From assembly GCA_905235675.1 (NCBI GenBank), contig CAJONC010000015.1, positions 1 to 34,809 of the forward strand: a stretch of 34,809 bases of DNA, given 5' to 3'. The position numbers and the translations under genes were made by a program. Within the stretch, counting starts at the first letter, position 1. The number at the start of each line of letters is the position of its first letter. This document shows positions 25,366-33,539 of the stretch, one piece after another. Source of the DNA: an uncultured Bacteroidales bacterium (lineage in GTDB: Bacteria > Bacteroidota > Bacteroidia > Bacteroidales > UBA932). The notes beneath the pieces are model-generated. The model was not told the DNA's origin. It did no database searches and saw nothing but the letters and a program-made list of their open reading frames with translations.

Positions 25366-26747
25366 AATACGGCAAACTACTTGTGATTGTCCTGGCTGTT
25401 GCGGCAGCGCTGCCTTCATGCTCGGATATTAAATATGCCGACAGATACGGCTTCCTTCCTGGGAATGATGCCGACGCCAACGCCGAAGCTTTCCAGAAAT
25501 GCCTCGACGGAGGCGGAAAGATCAGGGTGCGAAAGCCCGGGGTTTACGCCCTCGACCGTACTTTGTATCTGGATGCGGATACGGATCTTGAGTTTGTAGA
25601 AGGCGCCGTACTGAGCAAAGAAAGGGACTCCGAAGGTGTAGCTGCAAGGTTCGTGTTCCTTAACCGTGGAGCACTTGCCCGCAGTTACGACGAAAACATC
25701 ACCGTCAGGGGCCTGAACCTGCGCTGCAACGGAATCGACAGCGGGAACGGACAGCCACTGGACATCCCTGGAATAGTGGGAATGTGCTGCCAGGTGGCAT
25801 TCTTCTATGTCAGGAATCTGGTAATCAGTGATTTTACCATACTGGATCTGCCTCCTCACGACTTCGCCCTGCAGATATGCAGCTTCGAAGACGTACTGGT
25901 GGAGAACGTACACATAGAAGGCATGAAGGATGCAGTCCACTTCGGCCCCGGCCGCAATTTCATCGTCCGCCACGGAGTGTTCAGGACCTACGACGACCCC
26001 ATCGCCCTCAATGCCCACGACTACACCACCTCCAATCCCGAGCTCGGCTGGATAGAGAACGGCCTGATAGAAGACTGCATCGACCTGGACGACCCCGAGA
26101 ACGGCACCACCGGTTTCTTCGCCCGCATCCTTGCCGGAGGCTGGCGCGACTGGGAAGCCGGAATGGACATACAGTCTTCGGGCGACGCGGTTGTGAGCGG
26201 AGGACGCATCTACCGTTCCAACGGGCCCAAGGTGAAGGAGAATTTCATTTCAGAATACCGTCCTGAGCACAGCGAAGGCACCGTCACCTATCCCGACGGC
26301 ATCACCTGGACCATGAGCCAGGACAGGAACGTCTGCCACAGCTGCGGGGTGAGGAACGTGACCTTCCGCGACATCCATCTCGCCAAGAAACGCAAGGTTG
26401 CGCTCTGTCTGCATTTCGACCATGACCAGTATTCACGCAGCTTCTATCCCTACGCGGAGATACCCGTGCAGAGCAACATAGTGTTCGAACGGGTGTATGT
26501 CGAGAATGAGATACCCTGCCTGATTCAGACGCGCACCCCTGTGGACAGCATAGTCCTGCGCGATTCCAGGATAGGAAGCAGCGACATTCGCCTGCTGCAT
26601 GCCCTCGATACTGAAGGCATGGTATATGACACCACCCTTGTGCGTGTGGAGAATGTTGAATCGGACGACCTGTCCACCCTTGTAGGCACCGCAGGGCGTC
26701 CTGCCCGGGTTATCGGAGCAGGCTTGCATGCGATAGACAACAGATGA
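25362..26747 (+). CDS. Beta-helix (pectin-lyase-fold) lipoprotein
   Basis: 461 residues. A lipoprotein signal ends at the lipobox ALPSC (Cys20). The body consists of parallel beta-helix coils, with repeated hydrophobic-Asn-aromatic strand patterns such as FVEGAVLS, ITVRGLNLRC, VLVENVHIEGMKDAVHFG and NIVFERVYVENE, as in GH28-like and pectate-lyase-superfamily proteins. The motif HGVFRTYDDPIALNAHD occupies the usual active-face position, but I cannot identify a full GH28 catalytic set (NTD, DD, GHG, RIK), so activity is open. It probably acts on a polysaccharide at the cell surface or in the periplasm. Its start overlaps the nfnB stop (ATGA), an unexpected partner. It converges with the acyltransferase gene, leaving only 5 nt. 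Confidence 0.78.
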   Translation: MKYGKLLVIVLAVAAALPSCSDIKYADRYGFLPGNDADANAEAFQKCLDGGGKIRVRKPGVYALDRTLYLDADTDLEFVEGAVLSKERDSEGVAARFVFLNRGALARSYDENITVRGLNLRCNGIDSGNGQPLDIPGIVGMCCQVAFFYVRNLVISDFTILDLPPHDFALQICSFEDVLVENVHIEGMKDAVHFGPGRNFIVRHGVFRTYDDPIALNAHDYTTSNPELGWIENGLIEDCIDLDDPENGTTGFFARILAGGWRDWEAGMDIQSSGDAVVSGGRIYRSNGPKVKENFISEYRPEHSEGTVTYPDGITWTMSQDRNVCHSCGVRNVTFRDIHLAKKRKVALCLHFDHDQYSRSFYPYAEIPVQSNIVFERVYVENEIPCLIQTRTPVDSIVLRDSRIGSSDIRLLHALDTEGMVYDTTLVRVENVESDDLSTLVGTAGRPARVIGAGLHAIDNR

Positions 26748-26752
26748 CGATA

Positions 26753-27649
26753 CTATTCCAGCGAATAGACGCTGGCGCGTAGGAATGTGCGGAGGTCTTC
26801 TGCTGAGGAGGCTTCCGCAATTGTTTCTGCGGGGATTATGGGGCCGATGCGGAAGCGCAGTGTCTTGCCGCCCTTGTTGAAGATCTGAGTGGGAAAAAGT
26901 GCGAGCCTGACTCCCGAACCGAGGTAGGTTCCCGTGCGGTAGAAGAGTTTGGTATTGCCGTCCAGGCAGTGCACCGGCACCACCGGAACCCCGGCATTCC
27001 TGATGAACTTGACAACGGACATCTGCCATTCGCGGTCGCGTACCCTGGGCTCCTTGTAAGTGTAAGCGGTAAAATCGCCCATTGCCGGCACTTCCACCAC
27101 GGGACGCTTCCCTGCTTTGAGGTCCGACACTGCGCCGGAAGGGAAGAAGCCCATGGGATGTCCCTCTTCGATGTGTTTCTTGGAATTGCGTATGGCGGCG
27201 ATGTTGAGGGCGGAAGGGGTGGCAACCGTGTTGCCGTTGGGCTTGACCTCTATAAGGCTGGGGCGCAGGGATTGGAAACGGGTGAGAACCTCGTTTACCA
27301 TATATTTGTAGTCTTCGCGTATGTGCCCGAAGAAGTCAATCAGGGATGTTCCGTCGAGGCTTCCTATGGGGTGGTTGCAGATGGTGATGAAAGGCCCTTC
27401 GGGAAGGATGCCCTTGAAATGTTCTATTGCTTCTTCGCGGGGCATGCCGTTAACCGTATACTTGACGCCCACGGCCTCGTTGGTGGCCCTGGCGAATTCG
27501 GCTCCCTTGAACTCGCTGATTGCCGCGTCGGTTTCGTTGATTTTCTGAATCTTCACCCAGCGCATCAGCGTGCGGGCGACGGCATTGCCCGCCTTCCCCT
27601 TGAAAACAGGGGCAAGCTGCTCGAAATCTTCCAGGTTAATGACCGCCAT
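26753..27649 (-). CDS. PlsC-like acyltransferase
   Basis: 298 residues from the ATG at 27649, which overlaps the TGA of the upstream gene (ATGA); a Met four codons earlier is also in frame. The acyltransferase signature is ICNHPIGSLDG (His near residue 93), the HPxGxxDG form typical of Bacteroidota members, followed by FFPSGAVSDL and VVPVHCLDGN, equivalent to the EGTRS-like and Pro-containing blocks. Such enzymes move an acyl chain to a lysophospholipid or related lipid, and in Bacteroides relatives make glycine/ornithine-type lipids. Pairing with a CDP-alcohol phosphatidyltransferase supports membrane-lipid synthesis. The exact acceptor is unknown. Confidence 0.85.
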   Translation of the reverse strand: MAVINLEDFEQLAPVFKGKAGNAVARTLMRWVKIQKINETDAAISEFKGAEFARATNEAVGVKYTVNGMPREEAIEHFKGILPEGPFITICNHPIGSLDGTSLIDFFGHIREDYKYMVNEVLTRFQSLRPSLIEVKPNGNTVATPSALNIAAIRNSKKHIEEGHPMGFFPSGAVSDLKAGKRPVVEVPAMGDFTAYTYKEPRVRDREWQMSVVKFIRNAGVPVVPVHCLDGNTKLFYRTGTYLGSGVRLALFPTQIFNKGGKTLRFRIGPIIPAETIAEASSAEDLRTFLRASVYSLE

Positions 27650-28356
27650 CAGCCGTTCCACTTTTTAGGAGGGTCCACCTTCGCGTAGTAATTCAGGTCC
27701 TGAATGATGGTAACTACGTAAATAATGACAAATGCTACGACTATGACGCCTCCGATTATGTCAAGGGCTCCCATCGGAATGCATTTGCCGAAGAGAGTCA
27801 CTTCGGTGCTGAATTCACGCAGGGGCCTGATGAATATGTAGAGCGTATTGACTATGACAAGTATTATGCGCAGCTCGGTAGGGCCCATCCCTGCATAGGT
27901 GAGCCTGAATTCTTTCTTGAGGTGGGCGTCGATGCTGACGTTGAGGGTGAGAAGCAGGTAGAGAATATATCCGATTACGGCTATCCAGATGTTCATCATG
28001 GCCGACAGGCCGATACCGATGAACATGAATATCTCGTTAATGGCATCTACCGTGTGATCGAGATAATATCCGTAAGTGGGCCTTTGGGTGTGCCTGTAGC
28101 GGGCGAGGTTGCCGTCGAGCGAATCGCCGTACCAGTTTACCAAGAAGCCGAAGGACGAGAGCCAGAGCCATGCAACGTTCTGGTTCGAAAGGACATATCC
28201 AACCCCGATGATAACCGCGCCGATGAACCCTGTTAAAGTGAGGACATCGGAGGTTACCCAACGCGGCTGGCGGGCTGCAAGCCACATCAGAGCCTTGTGC
28301 TCAGGGCCGTTGAGGATGGAGGTCTGTATGCGTTTGGACTGTTTGATTTCTTCCAT
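27649..28356 (-). CDS. CDP-alcohol phosphatidyltransferase
   Basis: 235 residues from the ATG at 28356 (MEEIKQSKR); the frame extends 20 codons upstream, but that would run through the promoter box at 28375-28382. The family active-site pattern D-x2-D-G-x2-A-R-x(8-9)-G-x3-D-x3-D is intact (Asp78, Asp81, Gly82, Ala85, Arg86, Gly96, Asp100, Asp104). About six membrane helices are predicted. The reaction joins CDP-diacylglycerol or another CDP-alcohol to an alcohol acceptor; which one (inositol phosphate, glycerol phosphate or other) cannot be read from the sequence. It is the first gene of a two-gene operon with the acyltransferase and diverges from feoAB. Confidence 0.9.
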   Translation of the reverse strand: MEEIKQSKRIQTSILNGPEHKALMWLAARQPRWVTSDVLTLTGFIGAVIIGVGYVLSNQNVAWLWLSSFGFLVNWYGDSLDGNLARYRHTQRPTYGYYLDHTVDAINEIFMFIGIGLSAMMNIWIAVIGYILYLLLTLNVSIDAHLKKEFRLTYAGMGPTELRIILVIVNTLYIFIRPLREFSTEVTLFGKCIPMGALDIIGGVIVVAFVIIYVVTIIQDLNYYAKVDPPKKWNG

Positions 28357-28374
28357 TTCGGTGGTTTTAGTTAT

Positions 28375-28382
28375 CAAAGATA
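28375..28382 (-). promoter_or_regulatory. Promoter of the phosphatidyltransferase operon
   Basis: On the minus strand TATCTTTG matches TAnnTTTG, 18 nt before the ATG at 28356, giving a very short leader. It sits in an AT-rich divergent spacer of about 150 bases shared with feoAB. Confidence 0.65.
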
Positions 28383-28480
28383 CGTCAAAAAATGCAAACT
28401 GCAAAAATTCTACCAAAAGGGATAATAACGCACAACAAAAATACCAATTTATTGTGAGGTGACAGCTCGAACTATGTTTG

Positions 28481-28488
28481 TATCTTTG
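28481..28488 (+). promoter_or_regulatory. Promoter of feoAB
   Basis: TATCTTTG lies 23 nt before the ATG at 28512. Transcription would begin near 28494-28496, which excludes the GTG at 28491 as a start. I see no clear Fur-type palindrome next to it. Confidence 0.65.
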
Positions 28489-28511
28489 CAGTGCAAAAGC
28501 AGGACGGACAA

Positions 28512-30896
28512 ATGTATCTATCTGAACTCAGTACAGGGGAGAAGGCCATAATAGCCAAGGTGCTCGGACACGGAAGTTTCCGCAAGCGCCTGGTGGAGAT
28601 GGGCTTCATCCGCGGAAAGGAAGTCAGGGTGGTGCTAAATGCCCCGCTCAAAGACCCCATCGAATACGAGATTCTCGGATACAAGCTGTCCCTGCGGCGC
28701 GAGGAGGCCTCCAAGATAGAGGTAATCAGCGAAGCGGAAGCCAGGGAGCACATCGCCACCGAGCACAGCAAGGAAGTGCTTATGGCTACCGGAGAGGAAG
28801 AGGACGCCCTGCTGGACAGGGAGATACATGAACTCGCCGAGGAAAGGGGACATTCCATTCGCGTGGCCCTCGTGGGCAATCCCAACTGCGGCAAGACTTC
28901 GCTTTTCAACATAGCTTCCGGCGCCCATGAACACGTGGGGAACTACAGCGGGGTTACCGTGGATGCAAAGGAGGGAATCTTCAACTACAGGGGATACAGG
29001 ATTACCCTCGTGGACCTCCCCGGCACATATTCCCTCTCCGCCTACAGCCCCGAGGAGCTCTATGTACGCAGGAATCTGCTGGAGCAGATGCCCGATGTGG
29101 TGCTGAACGTGGTGGATGCCTCCAACCTGGAACGCAATCTCTATCTTACCACCCAGCTGATTGACATGAACCTCAGGGTTGTGATGGCGCTGAACATGTA
29201 CGACGAACTCCGGAAAAAGGGCGACCGCATCGACGAAAAGCAGCTCGGATACCTGCTCGGCATGCCCGTATGCCCCACCGTCAGCCGCGACGGCACCGGC
29301 ATACCCGAACTCTTCGACACGGTGATAGCCATGTACGAGAACCACGACTCCAGGCTGGGCCGCCACATCCACATCAACCACGGTGCGGAACTCGAGCACG
29401 GCATAGACCGCATCAAGCTCATCCTGCAGCGCAACGACGATATCCGTGCCCGCTATTCAACCCGTTATCTTGCAATCAAATACCTTGAGAATGACAAAGA
29501 TGTCACGAAGGTGGTGGACGCCCTTCCTGAGGCTGAAGAGCTGAGGGAGGCGCGCAAAGAGGAAGAAGAGCGCATCGAAAGCATTCTCGGCACCAACAGC
29601 GAATCCGCCATAGTGGACGCAAAATACGCATTCATACAGGGCGCACTCGCGGAAACATACACTCCGGCCCCCGACAGCGACAGGCCCCGCGTCACCATTA
29701 CGGACAAGATCGACGCCGTTGTCACTGACAAATGGGCGGCTTTCCCTATTTTTCTTGCCATACTTTATCTGATATTTACCGCTACGTTCACCCTTGGAAA
29801 CTATCCCATGAACTGGATAGACGCTTTCGTGGGCTGGTTCGGGAAGCTTGTGGCGTCGCTGATGCCGGACGGATGGGTGCAGGACCTGCTCGTGGACGGA
29901 ATCATAGCGGGGGTCGGAAGTGTATTGGTTTTCCTCCCCAACATCCTCATCCTGTACTTCTTCATCTCCATAATGGAGGATTCCGGCTATATGGCCCGCA
30001 CGGCCTTCATAGTGGACAAACTCATGCACCACCTCGGCCTGCACGGCAAGAGTTTCATCCCCATGGTGATGGGTTTCGGCTGCAACGTGCCGGCGATAAT
30101 GGCTACCCGCACCATCGAAAGCCGCAAGAGCAGGCTCATCACCATCGCACTCATCCCCTTCATGAGCTGCGCCGGCCGCCTGCCCATATTCGTGCTGCTC
30201 GCGGGCGCCTTCTTCCCTGGCTACGCCGCCCTTGCGCTGATGGGAATCTACCTTGTCGGAGTGCTCATGGCCATACTCTCCGCCCTTGTTCTGAAGCATG
30301 TGATCCACGATGACGACCTGCCTTTCGTGATGGAACTTCCTCCCTACCGTATTCCTACAGCCAGGGCTATAGGAAGGCATACATGGGAGAAAGGTAGGGA
30401 GTACCTCAGGAAGATGTCCACCACCATTCTCGTGGCATCCATAGTAATATGGGCGCTGGGATACTTCCCCAGGAACGACTCCGTCCCGCGGGCGCAGCAG
30501 CAGGAGCAGTCCTGGCTCGGACATATAGGCAAGGCCGTGGCTCCGGCGCTTGATCCGCTGGGCTTCGACTGGCGCATGGACGTCGGGCTTATCAGCGGCG
30601 TGGCTGCTAAGGAACTTGTGGTGAGTTCGCTCGGGGTGATGTATGCCGGAGATGAAGGGGCTGTGACCGATGAAAACGAGACCGCGCTCCAGAGCGCCCT
30701 CAGGCACAGCATCCCGCTCGACACGGCAGTGGCCTTCATGATATTCATCCTGCTCTACTTCCCCTGCATCGCCACGTTCACGGCCATTAAAAACGAAACC
30801 GGCCGCTGGAGCTGGGCCTGGGCCATCTGCGCCTACACCATGGTCGTCGCCTGGGTCGCCGCCCTGATAGGGAAGATTATCTGCCAAGTATTTTGA
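28512..30896 (+). CDS. feoB: Fused FeoA-FeoB ferrous iron transporter
   Basis: 794 residues from the ATG at 28512. Residues ~1-75 form a FeoA SH3-like domain (MYLSELSTGEKAIIAKVLG through LSLRREEASKIEVI). A linker leads to the FeoB G domain: G1 GNPNCGKTS near residue 121, the G2 region NYSGVTVDAKEG, G3 DLPGTYSL near 168 and G4-type NMYD near 228. A helical guanine-dissociation-inhibitor-like region follows, then from ~residue 410 the membrane domain with paired Gate segments (FIPMVMGFGCNVPAIMA and the later GLISGVAAKELVVSSLG). It imports Fe2+ across the inner membrane. FeoA-FeoB fusions are common in Bacteroidota, so the fusion itself is normal. A strong terminator begins 41 nt downstream. Confidence 0.96.
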   Translation: MYLSELSTGEKAIIAKVLGHGSFRKRLVEMGFIRGKEVRVVLNAPLKDPIEYEILGYKLSLRREEASKIEVISEAEAREHIATEHSKEVLMATGEEEDALLDREIHELAEERGHSIRVALVGNPNCGKTSLFNIASGAHEHVGNYSGVTVDAKEGIFNYRGYRITLVDLPGTYSLSAYSPEELYVRRNLLEQMPDVVLNVVDASNLERNLYLTTQLIDMNLRVVMALNMYDELRKKGDRIDEKQLGYLLGMPVCPTVSRDGTGIPELFDTVIAMYENHDSRLGRHIHINHGAELEHGIDRIKLILQRNDDIRARYSTRYLAIKYLENDKDVTKVVDALPEAEELREARKEEEERIESILGTNSESAIVDAKYAFIQGALAETYTPAPDSDRPRVTITDKIDAVVTDKWAAFPIFLAILYLIFTATFTLGNYPMNWIDAFVGWFGKLVASLMPDGWVQDLLVDGIIAGVGSVLVFLPNILILYFFISIMEDSGYMARTAFIVDKLMHHLGLHGKSFIPMVMGFGCNVPAIMATRTIESRKSRLITIALIPFMSCAGRLPIFVLLAGAFFPGYAALALMGIYLVGVLMAILSALVLKHVIHDDDLPFVMELPPYRIPTARAIGRHTWEKGREYLRKMSTTILVASIVIWALGYFPRNDSVPRAQQQEQSWLGHIGKAVAPALDPLGFDWRMDVGLISGVAAKELVVSSLGVMYAGDEGAVTDENETALQSALRHSIPLDTAVAFMIFILLYFPCIATFTAIKNETGRWSWAWAICAYTMVVAWVAALIGKIICQVF

Positions 30897-30937
30897 AGCG
30901 CTGGCGCCTAACTATTTGTAGCACAGGAATTTGATGT

Positions 30938-30971
30938 AACCTCTCCCCTCCGGTCTTCGAGGGGAGAGGTT
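30938..30971 (+). terminator. Terminator after feoAB
   Basis: AACCTCTCCCCT (30938-30949) and AGGGGAGAGGTT (30960-30971) form a perfect 12-bp stem with a 10-nt loop, followed by a short T-rich run (TGTTTAAT). It marks the boundary between the core chromosome and the RHS-remnant island. Confidence 0.82.
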
Positions 30972-31053
30972 TGTTTAATCTGTTGATTTATAGCAACTTG
31001 AGCGCCAGCATTTTGACAGCTGCTTGTGTCGTTTTTCGGAAGGTTTGCAATTC

Positions 31054-31173
31054 TCCTACAATCTTGCTAACTTGCCCTCGAAAGTGGGAGGTATGGTGGG
31101 AAGCGGCAATGCCGGATTGACATTGAGTTACGGCTACCTGAGCGACGGGACGAAGACGAGCGCGCTGGAATAA
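31054..31173 (+). pseudogene. RHS core remnant, copy 1
   Basis: A short frame reads SYNLANLPSKVGG, then GNAGLTLSYGYLSDGTKTS before a stop. YNLxNLPS and YLSDGTK are hallmarks of the RHS/YD-repeat core of large surface polymorphic toxins in Bacteroidota. Only ~38 codons remain, with no start and no RHS sequence upstream, so this is a displaced fragment. Bases 31054-31161 are about 94% identical, by eye, to 32637-32744, without gaps. Confidence 0.8.
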
Positions 31174-31205
31174 TGTTAATATCAAATACCGGGAAGAGTG
31201 CTTAG

Positions 31206-31452
31206 GAAGGGTTTGAAAGAGGAAGCAGTAAGGGTCGTTATAATCTTGATAATGGAAAGAATGAGAAACATGGTGATGGTGGGAGAACACTTTTGAAGTC
31301 AGATAAACAAATACAAGATTTGACAGAGAGAATCAAGAACGCTCCAAACAAAACAGAGCGTGAGAATCTCTTAAGAACAAGCTAAAAAATATTAAAAAAA
31401 TGCAGAAAGAAAAGCAAAAGGCGAAGAATATAGTAGAGGGAATAAAAGATAG
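31206..31452 (+). pseudogene. Degraded RHS toxin tip, copy 1
   Basis: The reading frame from 31206 gives a tip with YNLDNGKNEKHGDGGR and a helical KSDKQIQDLTERIKN stretch, then runs into a stop at 31383. Restoring one base near 31375-31380 and one in the A7 run (31394-31400) lets the frame continue to the tail AERKAKGEEYSRGNKR, ending at 31450-31452. The same tail ends the second tip (KGEEHSRGNKH), so the reconstruction is credible. It is a two-frameshift relic unless the homopolymer differences are sequencing errors. The toxin activity is not recognised; the basic helical tail would suit a nucleic-acid target, but that is a guess. No start codon is present. Confidence 0.6.
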
Positions 31453-31900
31453 CAATAATAAACAATTTGAACTATCGCTCGATCCTGAATTATCTTACGG
31501 TGGATTCAGTATAGGAACCAATATTTCCGAGTATCTTCAATATGTTGATCCTGATCCTTATCTTGATCATGACTCGTTCATTGTTAACAATATTGAATAC
31601 GAAGTTACTTTAATGACTAATTCAAGAGGAATAATTACTACTTTATATTTTACGGAACATTGTTTTTTTAAGATGCAGGATTTAATCGGGATACCCATTT
31701 TAGATTTTTTTAGTATTATTAAACAAGAACCCGAAAGTGTTTCCATCCAATGGACTCCACCACGTAATCCTTTAAAGAATAACGGAGAATATCAACATGT
31801 ATATGACATTCCCTTGAATAAAACGCGAATGATGCAAGTTTGGACATGGTTAAAAAGAGTAAGAACAATATTTATCTACGATCTCTCCCTATGTGAATAA
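31400..31900 (+). CDS. Putative immunity protein, copy 1 (overlaps toxin tail)
   Basis: 166 residues, cytoplasmic, with no signal peptide. It begins at an ATG 53 nt inside the end of the toxin-tip frame. Body motifs are NKQFELSLDPELSYGGFSIG, ISEYLQY, TEHCFFKMQDLIG and a C-terminal VWTWLKRVRTIFIYD. A clear paralogue sits at 32887-33385. Genes directly after an RHS toxin tip normally encode the cognate immunity protein, and position plus duplication with the tip support that. Lys-rich residues 1-15 are forced by the overlap with the toxin tail. No known domain is recognised. Composition is AT-rich compared with the core genes, suggesting transfer. Confidence 0.7.
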   Translation: MQKEKQKAKNIVEGIKDSNNKQFELSLDPELSYGGFSIGTNISEYLQYVDPDPYLDHDSFIVNNIEYEVTLMTNSRGIITTLYFTEHCFFKMQDLIGIPILDFFSIIKQEPESVSIQWTPPRNPLKNNGEYQHVYDIPLNKTRMMQVWTWLKRVRTIFIYDLSLCE

Positions 31901-31984
31901 GATGGGAAAGTCACAAAGACTAATTATAACGGAAAAACCGTCATTGTTTCTGGAGGGCCTACTTCTATTAAGATTAAATGGTAA
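31901..31984 (+). pseudogene. Orphan 27-codon toxin-tip remnant
   Basis: Directly after the TAA of the immunity gene, in the same frame, lies DGKVTKTNYNGKTVIVSGG followed by PTSIKIKW and a stop. It has no start codon. The composition looks like the end of a secreted beta-rich protein and it immediately precedes a lipoprotein gene (18-nt gap), the normal tip-then-immunity order. I read it as the last piece of a second, different toxin tip; the evidence is position and codon-like sequence only. Confidence 0.4.
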
Positions 31985-32002
31985 ATATCACATTCTTTAT
32001 AT

Positions 32003-32518
32003 ATGAAAAGCATACTACGTTGTATTATTATAGCCTTCTTGATTGGGTGTGGCTGCTCCCATCGTGACTACATCCCATTAAATAGAGTTGAGTATATTAA
32101 ATTTTATACGACAAATAGGTCTTTTGAACGAAACTGTGCAATCCATTCTTTTGACTATTTCGTTGAATGGAACAAAGATTCGTTAGGGGCTGGATCTTTA
32201 TGCAGAGACACCATAGTGAAGGACAAAGCATCAATCCAAAGATTTGTAACACTAGTGAATTCTTTGCAAATAAATGACAACCAGGACTATGATTTACGTA
32301 CTGTTGCAATGATTCATTTAACAAACGACTCGGTAATTCATGTCGGTTTTGGGTATCACTCTGGCATCTGCATCGAAGGGCTTGTAATGAATGACAACGA
32401 AGAACTTTTTCAATATTTGGAAGATAGTATTTACAAATGTCACCCACCCGAGTATTGGATGGGCGAGTGGCTGCGAGACTTAACGCACGGGAAGTATGAT
32501 GATGTTATACGCCCCTAA
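32003..32518 (+). CDS. Small lipoprotein, putative immunity protein
   Basis: 171 residues. The signal sequence MKSILRCIIIAFLIGCGC has lipobox-type cysteines at 16 and 18, so a periplasmic or outer-membrane lipoprotein is expected. The mature part has alternating strands (NRVEYIKFYTTNRSF, then TVAMIHLTNDSVIHVGFGYH) and a C-terminal PEYWMGEWLRDLTHGKYDD. No family recognised. Lipoprotein immunity proteins are known against toxins acting in the periplasm. Its position right after a tip remnant supports this role without proving it. A hairpin at 32545-32573 ends the unit. Confidence 0.6.
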   Translation: MKSILRCIIIAFLIGCGCSHRDYIPLNRVEYIKFYTTNRSFERNCAIHSFDYFVEWNKDSLGAGSLCRDTIVKDKASIQRFVTLVNSLQINDNQDYDLRTVAMIHLTNDSVIHVGFGYHSGICIEGLVMNDNEELFQYLEDSIYKCHPPEYWMGEWLRDLTHGKYDDVIRP

Positions 32519-32544
32519 AACAGGAATGTAATACCATTAAACAA

Positions 32545-32573
32545 AGTCTCCCGGGCAATCCGCTCGGGAGACT
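32545..32573 (+). terminator. Hairpin after the lipoprotein gene
   Basis: AGTCTCCCG (32545-32553) pairs perfectly with CGGGAGACT (32565-32573) across an 11-nt loop. The following ATCGTCACT is not a T-tract, so termination may be incomplete. It lies between the lipoprotein and the second RHS copy. Confidence 0.5.
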
Positions 32574-32633
32574 ATCGTCACTGGACTTTCACATTCTTTC
32601 TTATTCCTACAGAATTCATGCAAGTGCTTGCGA

Positions 32634-32939
32634 ATGTCCTACAATCTTCTTAACTTGCCCTCGAAAGCGGGAGGTATGGCGGGAAGCGGCAATGCCGGAT
32701 TGACATTGAGTTACAGCTACCTCAGCGACGGGACGAAGACGAGCTCAGAATGCATTATTGGAGACAATGGAAGGGCTTTGTCTAAAGCCGAAAGACAAAT
32801 AAAGGATTTACAAGATAAGGTTAATAACTCATCTTCTAGACACGAAAGAGACAAATTGGAGCAAAAGATTAAAAACGTAAAGCAATATGCAGCAAAGAAA
32901 GAAAAAGGTGAAGAACATAGCCGAGGCAATAAGCATTAA
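32634..32939 (+). pseudogene. RHS core remnant fused to toxin tip, copy 2
   Basis: One open frame carries the RHS segment (SYNLLNLPSKAGG, GNAGLTLSYSYLSDGTKTS) and then directly the helical tip GRALSKAERQIKDLQDKVNN and the tail KKEKGEEHSRGNKH. The ATG at 32634 is incidental; the piece lacks the huge N-terminal RHS body, export signals and the normal junction, so it is a displaced C-terminal cassette. Compared with copy 1 the YNLDNGKNEKHGDGG part is missing, so a deletion joined core to tip. It might serve as a donor of toxin tips by recombination through the RHS core; that is inference. The last 53 nt also encode the N-terminus of the immunity paralogue. Confidence 0.7.
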
Positions 32940-33385
32940 TAATAAAACATTTGAATTATCGCTTGATTTTTTTTCGTATGGGGTATTTAAAATAGGAGGA
33001 GACCTTTCCGAATATAAGGGCTATATGAAAGAAGACCAAGCCTTATGTGTGGATTGGGATCCAAAGGAGAAAAAGATATGTGGCTGCTAATATAGATTAT
33101 GAATTAAATCTATGGTTCTCCAAAAAGGACAAACTAGAGACAATCGCTTTTTATGAACATTGCTATTTTCGGGGGAAGGACTTGATTGGAATGAGTATAT
33201 TTAATTTTTTATCACTTATCAACAAAGAGCCTGATAGTGTGGAAATTGGTTGGGTCCCAACAAAAGACGATAATCATGGACAGAATCAGCGTTCTTATGT
33301 ATTTTATTTCCCTCACTCTAATGCAATTATTCTTTGGACCTGGCGAAAAAAAATCAAAAACATAATGATTTATGATAATCGGTAA
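32887..33385 (+). pseudogene. Putative immunity protein, copy 2, interrupted by a single-base frameshift
   Basis: The first part (MQQRKKKVKNIAEAISINNK, FELSLDFFSYGVFKIG) stops at 33088-33090; the rest (YVAANIDYELNLWFSKKDK, YEHCYFRGKDLIG, ending ILWTWRKKIKNIMIYD) continues in the +1 frame. Removing one A from the AAAAA run at 33070-33074 joins them into a protein of about 165 residues aligning throughout with the gene at 31400. So this is a duplicated immunity gene broken by one extra base, or intact if that base is a sequencing error. It begins inside the toxin-tip frame, as in copy 1. Confidence 0.68.
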
Positions 33386-33539
33386 TTCTGTTATGTTTCT
33401 TATCTAAAGCTCTTGAATAGAATAGCTAGTTGTCTCTGAAACAGTCAAAATTAATTGATATTCAGCAAAATAAGCTTAGAAAGCTCTTGATTTATTTGCG
33501 GAAAATGCTTATTTTGTAGTCAGAAACAGAATCGGATAT
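33386..33539 (+). other. Gene-free spacer, possible degraded tip
   Basis: AT-rich with stops in all frames. Short coding-like pieces are visible just before the next start codon (for example FICGKCLFCSQKQNRIYAE closing at a TAA that overlaps the 33540 gene), in the place where a toxin tip would end. The evidence is too weak to call a gene. No promoter box recognised. Confidence 0.25.

Noticed and set aside
28417..28480. Fur or DtxR operator in the feoAB divergent spacer
   Set aside because: The spacer is AT-rich, but I found no convincing inverted repeat of the expected form.
30897..31053. A further gene between feoAB and the first RHS copy
   Set aside because: Only the terminator hairpin and a short open stretch without start or conserved residues are present.
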